Shown: positions 59,059 through 64,000 of the stretch, piece by piece
Position numbering within the stretch: the first letter of the stretch is position 1
Layout: the number at the start of each line of letters is the position of its first letter
NCBI RefSeq assembly: GCF_003428875.1
Contig: NZ_QQRS01000003.1
Span: 248,001-312,000, forward strand
Source of the DNA: Planomicrobium okeanokoites
GTDB lineage: Bacteria > Bacillota > Bacilli > Bacillales_A > Planococcaceae
Direction of reading: 5' to 3'
DNA: 64,000 bases
Notes under the pieces: generated by a model
Databases searched by the model: none
What the model was told of the DNA's origin: nothing
The model's input: only the letters and a program-made list of their open reading frames with translations
Position numbers and translations under genes: made by a program

Positions 59059-59571
59059 ATGCCATCAGCCGGAATATGGATCAGGCTAAAAGCCTTCACA
59101 CTGGATTACCTTTGGGTTTTTCTTTATCTCTGTGTGGTTGGACTGCTGACAGTGGTTATAGCGCCGAATCTTCAGGACTACTTCAATGGTCCGGCAGGAA
59201 TTGCGCAATTGACCGGTTTTCTTCTGGTGACGCTGCCGGTTTCTTTGTATTTTGCGATAGGTGACTCATTTCTATTCAATGGCACTTACGGGAAACGGAA
59301 AATGAAGATTCAAGTTGTGGATGGACAGGGCCAGCCAATCGGAATTGTGCGCTCAATCGTCAGGACGATTCTTAAATTTCTGCCATGGGAATTATCCCAT
59401 TTTCTCGTCTATCGGCTGGTCAGTCTTGGTGAAGGAGAATTCCCGCTTCATCTGATGCTGATCGGTTCATTGGTTTATTTGCTGATTTTTGTTTATATCC
59501 TGTCAGTTATTTTCTCAAAAGAAAACCGCTCTCTCTATGACAGGCTGAGTGGAACGAAGGTTGTATGCTAA
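59059..59571 (+). CDS. RDD-family membrane protein
   Basis: The 170-residue protein has three to four helices, the RDD-type start IRLKAFTLDYLWVF and GTYGKRKMKIQVVD, IVRTILKFLPW and SLYDRLSGTKVV. RDD proteins are of unclear function; some act in ion transport. ATG 59059 follows GGAGAGGA. The product is separate from the second, shorter RDD protein at 61639. Confidence 0.88.
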   Translation: MPSAGIWIRLKAFTLDYLWVFLYLCVVGLLTVVIAPNLQDYFNGPAGIAQLTGFLLVTLPVSLYFAIGDSFLFNGTYGKRKMKIQVVDGQGQPIGIVRSIVRTILKFLPWELSHFLVYRLVSLGEGEFPLHLMLIGSLVYLLIFVYILSVIFSKENRSLYDRLSGTKVVC

Positions 59572-59625
59572 TGAAAGCAATGAAGAGTCAGATTTGTATT
59601 TCTGAAAATGAACGGAGGAAGCAAA

Positions 59626-60243
59626 GTGGAAATGCGGAAGATATTATTTGTGGTGCTTGAGCAATATGCGGACTGGGAAGCTGCAGCAATTGCAGCAGCG
59701 TTGAATGAAGACCCTGAGCAAGGGGAAAAGAAGTATATCGTTAAGACGGTGTCGCTTGACGGGGAGCCGGTAACTTCCATCGGAGGATTCAAAGTGCTGC
59801 CGGATTATTCAGTGGATAGCGCGCCGGAAGATTTTACGGGATTGATATTGATCGGCGGAAATTCATGGCGAAAAGAAGAAAGCCGGAAAGTGCTGGATTT
59901 GGTTGAAATAGCACAGCGAAAAAATGCTGTGGTGGGAGCCATCTGTGACGCGACAGTATTTTTAGGGATGAACGGCAAGCTGAATTCAGCGAAGCACACG
60001 AGCAACCATCTTGCCGAATTGAAAGAAGCAGTCGGCAGCGATTACACAGGGGAACAGAATTACCATGAGCAGCAGGCAGTCAGGGATGGCAAGCTTGTCA
60101 CAGCCAATGGTTCCGCTTATTTGGATTTTGGCAGGGAAATTCTATACGCACTCGATGTGGCGCCGGAGGAAGAAATTGAAGAATGGTACAGCTTCTTCAA
60201 GTTGGGGTATCATGAATTTGTGAAAGAGAAGAGCGGCCAGTAA
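59626..60243 (+). CDS. DJ-1/PfpI-family protein
   Basis: The 205-residue protein has the DJ-1 fold pattern: ILFVVLEQYADWEAAAIAAA, LILIGGNSWRKE, nucleophile elbow VVGAICDATVFLG (Cys near 104) and KHTSNHLAELKE. It resembles the YdeA-type intracellular amidotransferase-like group. The start GTG 59626 has GGAGG; ATG 59632 is an alternative. Its function is unknown, perhaps in carbonyl stress. Confidence 0.88.
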   Translation: MEMRKILFVVLEQYADWEAAAIAAALNEDPEQGEKKYIVKTVSLDGEPVTSIGGFKVLPDYSVDSAPEDFTGLILIGGNSWRKEESRKVLDLVEIAQRKNAVVGAICDATVFLGMNGKLNSAKHTSNHLAELKEAVGSDYTGEQNYHEQQAVRDGKLVTANGSAYLDFGREILYALDVAPEEEIEEWYSFFKLGYHEFVKEKSGQ

Positions 60244-60262
60244 GCCGAATGATACTAATATG

Positions 60263-60300
60263 AAAAACGTCACCGTGAGTAAAAACGGTGACGTTTTTTT
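60263..60300 (+). terminator. terminator of the DJ-1/PfpI gene
   Basis: AAAAACGTCACCG and CGGTGACGTTTTT with a T run of seven. Confidence 0.93.
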
Positions 60301-60503
60301 GATAGGAAAATGAATCAAGTCTTTTACTTCAAGTCGATTGTGATCGGAGGAATTTCAGGTTTGTGAAGATAAAAAAGCAATGTCATTTTACAAAATCTGA
60401 TAAATTATTAGGTTTAATTATGTGCTAATAAATGAAAATCAGATGTATTATTTTTGGCAATACTGGTAAACTATTCAGGAACTTAAAATTTAGGAGTTGT
60501 ATC

Positions 60504-61625
60504 ATGGGGGATTTACTGTTTTTCTTTTTGGAAAATATGGCGCTGATTATTGCGCTTATGTATCTGGCGATAAAATCTAAAGAAGCGTTGATTTTGGATT
60601 GGTCAGATCCATTTAAACAGCGCATCATCATTTCGGCATTTTTCGGATTTCTGACATTTTCGATTATGTATAATCCATACTTATATGAGGGCATGCGCCT
60701 GGATTTGCGCGAAGTACCGTTATTTTTCATATCCTATGTAGGCGGCTGGCAATACGGCTTGCTTTCAGCGGTTCTGCCAACAGCTTTTCGGGCCTATCTT
60801 GGCGGTCCGACAATGATTATGGGGATTTTGCAAGCTATTCTTCTGCCGATTATCGTGGGGAGCCTTTTCCATGACCGAAAACGGAAAGACCAGTTTTTCG
60901 GCATCTTGAACATCCGGAAAATGCTGGTTGCATTTTTGGTGTATGAGTTGATAAAGTCTGTTTGGATGATCGCGTCGACTCCGGTCAATTTAACAATCAT
61001 TATTGGTATGTTCATTTTTGCGGGCGTAGCAGTATTTTCCATGGCTTTGATACTGAACGGTGAAAACAGGAGCAGTCTGCTAAAAGAGGAACTTGAATTT
61101 TATTCGAATAGGGATCCGATGACCCAATTGCCCAATATCCGCTTTTTTAAAAATAATGTGGCTAAACTGGTGGAAAAGCAATTGCCGATGGGAATCGTGA
61201 TGCTGGATGTGGATTACTTTAAAGTTTATAACGATACCCATGGGCATCAAAAAGGGGATGCGGTCCTGCGATCCGTTGCCCAGATCCTTAAGGATTCTAC
61301 AAGAAAAGAGGACTTTGTCGCGAGGTATGGCGGCGAGGAATTCATCTGCTGCCTGGCAGCGCCGAAAGATGAGGCTGAAGCAGCGATGATGGCTGAACGG
61401 ATTCGGAAGAACATCCAGGAATTTCGTTTCGAAGGCGAAGAGAAGCAGCCTGAAGGGGTTCTGACAGTATCGATTGGGGTAAGCTATACTGTAGGCGGGG
61501 CGCCGCTCGAGGAAATGATTGAAGAAGCGGATCAGTCTTTATACCAATCAAAACGGCAAGGACGCAACCGTGTAACCGTTTTTCCCGGCATCATGGTAGA
61601 ATCCAATGAAGAAGTTCATAACTGA
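60504..61625 (+). CDS. diguanylate cyclase with 5TM sensor
   Basis: The 373-residue protein has five to six transmembrane helices of the 5TMR-LYT type (residues about 5-190, with YVGGWQYGLLSAVLPTAFRAYLGG), then a GGDEF domain: DPMTQLPNIRFF, MLDVDYFKVYNDTHGHQKGD, and the active GGEEF (about 275). An I-site RKED lies five residues before it, so product inhibition is likely. It makes c-di-GMP at the membrane. ATG 60504 follows TAGGAG; the frame to 60432 lacks a site. Confidence 0.93.
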   Translation: MGDLLFFFLENMALIIALMYLAIKSKEALILDWSDPFKQRIIISAFFGFLTFSIMYNPYLYEGMRLDLREVPLFFISYVGGWQYGLLSAVLPTAFRAYLGGPTMIMGILQAILLPIIVGSLFHDRKRKDQFFGILNIRKMLVAFLVYELIKSVWMIASTPVNLTIIIGMFIFAGVAVFSMALILNGENRSSLLKEELEFYSNRDPMTQLPNIRFFKNNVAKLVEKQLPMGIVMLDVDYFKVYNDTHGHQKGDAVLRSVAQILKDSTRKEDFVARYGGEEFICCLAAPKDEAEAAMMAERIRKNIQEFRFEGEEKQPEGVLTVSIGVSYTVGGAPLEEMIEEADQSLYQSKRQGRNRVTVFPGIMVESNEEVHN

Positions 61626-61638
61626 AGGAGGATGACAC

Positions 61639-62055
61639 ATGAAACGATTAATGAAGAAACGCATCAAAGCGATGGCAATCGACACAGTTATTACAATGGG
61701 TGTCACCGCTGCGCTGGAGCCGTTGTTCCGGAATAAATTGAAGAACAAAGCGGCTTATGACGCACTTGCACCATCGCTTATTTTCTGGGGCTTGGAATAT
61801 GCCCAAATGCGGATGAGCGGACAAACAATCGGACATAAAATGGCGGGAATCGTCATTGATACGACAGATGGCAGTGCGCTAAGCTCTGAACAAATACTAA
61901 AAAGACTGGTCCACCGTGATTCCATCAGTACTATCTCTTATTTAAGGGACCGGGAAAAATATGATTTCTATGAAGGCACTAAATTACCTCATGACTTGTA
62001 TGCAGATACAGTGGTAAAAGAGTATTTCAAAGAGAAAATGGAGCCGAAATTATAA
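61639..62055 (+). CDS. RDD-family protein
   Basis: The 138-residue protein has RIKAMAIDTVITMGVT at the N-terminus and GQTIGHKMAGIVI, the RDD pattern, with one or two helices. It begins 13 nt after the cyclase gene, after AAGGAGG, and is coexpressed with it. The function is unknown. Confidence 0.8.
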   Translation: MKRLMKKRIKAMAIDTVITMGVTAALEPLFRNKLKNKAAYDALAPSLIFWGLEYAQMRMSGQTIGHKMAGIVIDTTDGSALSSEQILKRLVHRDSISTISYLRDREKYDFYEGTKLPHDLYADTVVKEYFKEKMEPKL

Positions 62056-62091
62056 AAGGAAGCAATTCGCCAGGCGAATTGCTTCCTTTTT
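62054..62091. terminator. bidirectional terminator
   Basis: AAAAGGAAGCAATTCGC and GCGAATTGCTTCCTTTT form a 17-bp stem with CAG loop between converging genes. Confidence 0.95.
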
Positions 62092-62110
62092 GCTGTTAAT
62101 GGATTTATTT

Positions 62111-63016
62111 TTATGCTTCCGCGATCTCTGGCGATAAAACTCTTTTTCTGCGGCCAAGGGCATTTACAAGCATTACCCCTGCAATTGCAATGATGCCGCC
62201 AATAAGTGAAACGCCGGTCGGCAATTCATGCAGCCACATCCAGGAAACGATGATGGCTACTGCCGGTTCCAGATAAATCACGCTGGAGACCGAGCTTGCA
62301 TTCGCAAGAGATAACGCTGTTGCCCACGTCACATAGGCGATCGCAGCAGGGAAGATGCCGACATAAAGAGTAGCTAAATGCGCTTCCAGCGTCGCGTTCT
62401 GTAAAGTAGTCACCAGACCAGGTGAAAAGATGAAGAACGGAAGAGTGCCTGCCCACGTAAAATAGGCGGTTAACTCAATAGCTGTATACTTTTTCAATAA
62501 CGGTTTCTGGAATACAAAGAAAGCGGCGGAAGCGAAAGCGGCGATTACTACGAGCAGCGCTCCGTTCGTCAGTGTCAGAGCTCCGCCATTCGATCCGAAT
62601 GCAATGAAACTGATGCCGATGAAACCCACAGCCATACCGAGCCAGCCGATTCGCGTGAGGCGTTCTTTCAGAACGACGGCAGCAATCAGCGCTGTGAAGA
62701 TCGGACCGGATCCAACCAGCATGCCGGCAGTTCCAGCTGATATGGTTTCCATGCCGAATGTCACGAAAATATGATAGACACTGATGCCGATCCACCCCAG
62801 AAACAGTAGGCGAAGTAAGTCGCCTTTATGCGGCAGTTGAAATTTCACTCCCGGCCATAATGCATATACGAGAAATAACGACGAAGCAATGAGGAAACGG
62901 ACAAGGACATTTTGTCCAGTATCATAGCCGCCTTGGAGACCAACGCGGATTGCCGCAAATGAGGAACCCCATATAACTACTGAAAATAATGCTAAAGAAA
63001 ATGCTTTTGCGTTCAT
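62111..63016 (-). CDS. EamA-family (DMT) transporter
   Basis: The 301-residue protein has ten helices in two EamA repeats: FSVVIWGSSFAAIRVGL near the N-terminus and TLYVGIFPAAIAYVTWATAL, followed by SSVIYLEPAVAIIVSW. It probably exports metabolites. ATG 63016 follows GGAGG; the longer frame to 63037 is less well supported. The substrate is unknown. Confidence 0.9.
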   Translation of the reverse strand: MNAKAFSLALFSVVIWGSSFAAIRVGLQGGYDTGQNVLVRFLIASSLFLVYALWPGVKFQLPHKGDLLRLLFLGWIGISVYHIFVTFGMETISAGTAGMLVGSGPIFTALIAAVVLKERLTRIGWLGMAVGFIGISFIAFGSNGGALTLTNGALLVVIAAFASAAFFVFQKPLLKKYTAIELTAYFTWAGTLPFFIFSPGLVTTLQNATLEAHLATLYVGIFPAAIAYVTWATALSLANASSVSSVIYLEPAVAIIVSWMWLHELPTGVSLIGGIIAIAGVMLVNALGRRKRVLSPEIAEA

Positions 63017-63142
63017 AAATTCGCCTCCATTAGCCATTCATCAATATATAGAACAGCTTTTACGCCTGCATCAATAAACAGACAGGTTCTATTATATTCC
63101 TTTAGGAGGTGAAAGTCAGTAAGGGGGAAGATTTAGCACATT

Positions 63143-63171
63143 AAAAAAGCGGCCTCTCCAAAGAGGGCCGC
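63143..63171 (-). terminator. terminator of the BsuPI-like lipoprotein gene
   Basis: On the minus strand GCGGCCCTCT pairs with AGAGGCCGC with a bulge, followed by six T. Confidence 0.88.
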
Positions 63172-63179
63172 CCGAAATT

Positions 63180-63644
63180 CTATTCGACTGTAAGCTCGGT
63201 TTCAGCTTCGAATTTCGGACCTTCCTGGGGTGTCAGCCATGCGTTAAGCTGGTAGGTTCCAGGTTCAAGATCATTCGAAGGGACTTCGAATTCATATTCC
63301 AGCTTTTCACCAGGCTCGATGGTTTCTTCGCCAAGCGCCTGCATATATGTGCTGACAGCTGATAATCTGTAAAGCTCATCGCCATCCTGGTTGGATATTG
63401 TGTAGTCATAACGCTGACCGCTTGTGAATTCGTAAGTCATCGTTTCATCAGTCTGATTGTTCACTGTGTAGCGATAAAGATTGCTGTCCATTTGTTCAAG
63501 CAATGCTGTCACCTCATCTTCCACGATTCCATCGGACGAGCCGTTGCCCATGTCCGGTTCAACTGTGCCAGACGCGCCACAAGCTGCCAAAAAGAATGTC
63601 AACGACAGCAATAAGAAGGCGGCCAATACTTTTGGTTTTTTCAT
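63180..63644 (-). CDS. BsuPI-domain lipoprotein
   Basis: The 154-residue protein has a lipoprotein signal (LAAC, Cys near 22), an acidic linker, then a beta-sandwich with YTVNNQTDETMTYEFTSGQRYDY and the paired PGEKLEYEFEVPSNDLEPGTY, matching the BsuPI intracellular-protease-inhibitor fold. Here it is surface-attached. The protease, if any, is unknown. The ribosome site is GGAGG. Confidence 0.88.
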   Translation of the reverse strand: MKKPKVLAAFLLLSLTFFLAACGASGTVEPDMGNGSSDGIVEDEVTALLEQMDSNLYRYTVNNQTDETMTYEFTSGQRYDYTISNQDGDELYRLSAVSTYMQALGEETIEPGEKLEYEFEVPSNDLEPGTYQLNAWLTPQEGPKFEAETELTVE

Positions 63645-63758
63645 CTTAAATCCTCCCCGGTCTGATAAAATACTGAGTACTCATGTTTAGCTGCTTTCCT
63701 ATTTGAACGGTCGACCGGCAGAAAAGTTACAGGGAAAGCAGATATAATCGCAATAAAG

Positions 63759-63788
63759 CAAAAGAGCCCCCGATTGGGAGCATCTTTT
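63759..63788 (-). terminator. terminator of fda
   Basis: On the minus strand AAAAGATGCTCCC pairs with GGGGGCTCTTTT, with one bulge and T run. Confidence 0.85.
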
Positions 63789-63795
63789 ATGGAAA

Positions 63796-64000
63796 TCAAG
63801 TGATTGACGCAAGATAAATTGTTTTCACCGATTCCTGGATCATCTTGTTGAATTCCTCATCAGACTGGCTGGCATTCAAGCCTTCAGATAAGCCTCTTGA
63901 GAAACTTGCGATCAAGCCTTCGTTGGCAGTCAGCTTCAGGTTGGCTTCATCACGGGAGTAGCCGCCGGAAAGTGCAACGACCCGCACAACCCGCGGATGT
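63796..64000 (-). CDS. fda: class I fructose-bisphosphate aldolase, 3' end
   Basis: The last 67 codons lie in the window; the rest is beyond the right edge. [20 protein letters not shown], then [16 protein letters not shown] and [20 protein letters not shown] match the C-terminus of the staphylococcal FdaB-type class I aldolase, which cleaves fructose-1,6-bisphosphate through a Schiff-base Lys (not in view). The terminator follows directly. Confidence 0.9.
   Translation of the reverse strand, partial: HPRVVRVVALSGGYSRDEANLKLTANEGLIASFSRGLSEGLNASQSDEEFNKMIQESVKTIYLASIT

Overview
The window looks like chromosomal DNA of a moderate-GC Firmicute, most likely a Planococcaceae member (Planococcus/Planomicrobium-like). 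The signs are strong GGAGG ribosome sites with ATG, GTG and TTG starts, Bacillus-type rbsRKDACB, pspA-ydjGHI, LipM/LipA and BceRS-AB genes, sigma-W-type promoters, and a Staphylococcus-type class I fructose-bisphosphate aldolase at the right edge. Family calls come from reading the sequence; no database search was run. I see no rRNA, tRNA, prophage, insertion sequence or CRISPR array.

Layout. 0-7 kb: a FusB-like EF-G-binding protein behind a possible attenuator, then the complete ribose operon with its own promoter and palindromic operator. 7-20 kb: envelope and stress genes, including PadR plus an adhesin-like DUF4097 protein, a BceAB-like ABC transporter, an MMPL exporter with a two-component system, and DUF2157/GDYXXLXY membrane proteins. 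20-27 kb: a TetR/SDR pair, an M20 amidohydrolase, and a sigma-W-type operon holding a 40-residue microprotein followed by pspA-ydjGHI. 27-38 kb: mostly oxidoreductases (two SDRs, an aldehyde dehydrogenase, an MDR reductase, an Old Yellow Enzyme, a PNPOx-like protein), a solitary Abi_2 protein and an AraC/GyrI regulator. 38-46 kb: repeat-rich intergenic DNA, a membrane metallopeptidase, a nucleotidyltransferase-like protein, an SDR relic, and lipM-lipA behind a TPP riboswitch. 46-64 kb: a sigma-W-type VWA lipoprotein, an S9 peptidase, a full BceRS-AB module, a YrzF-like kinase, RDD proteins, a diguanylate cyclase, an EamA transporter, a BsuPI lipoprotein and the 3' end of fda.

How it fits together. 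Ribose import and phosphorylation form one unit. Many other genes respond to cell-envelope attack: two sigma-W-type promoters, two BceAB-type transporters, PspA with its partners, and the MMPL exporter. The most unusual observations are a TPP riboswitch placed before lipoate-synthesis genes, short intergenic repeats with an exact 21-bp period at several loci (one motif occurs in both orientations), the microprotein heading the pspA operon, a TetR gene whose ribosome site points to ATC codons, a long dyad shared by two unrelated promoters, and a leader ORF plus Shine-Dalgarno-masking stem before the FusB-like gene.
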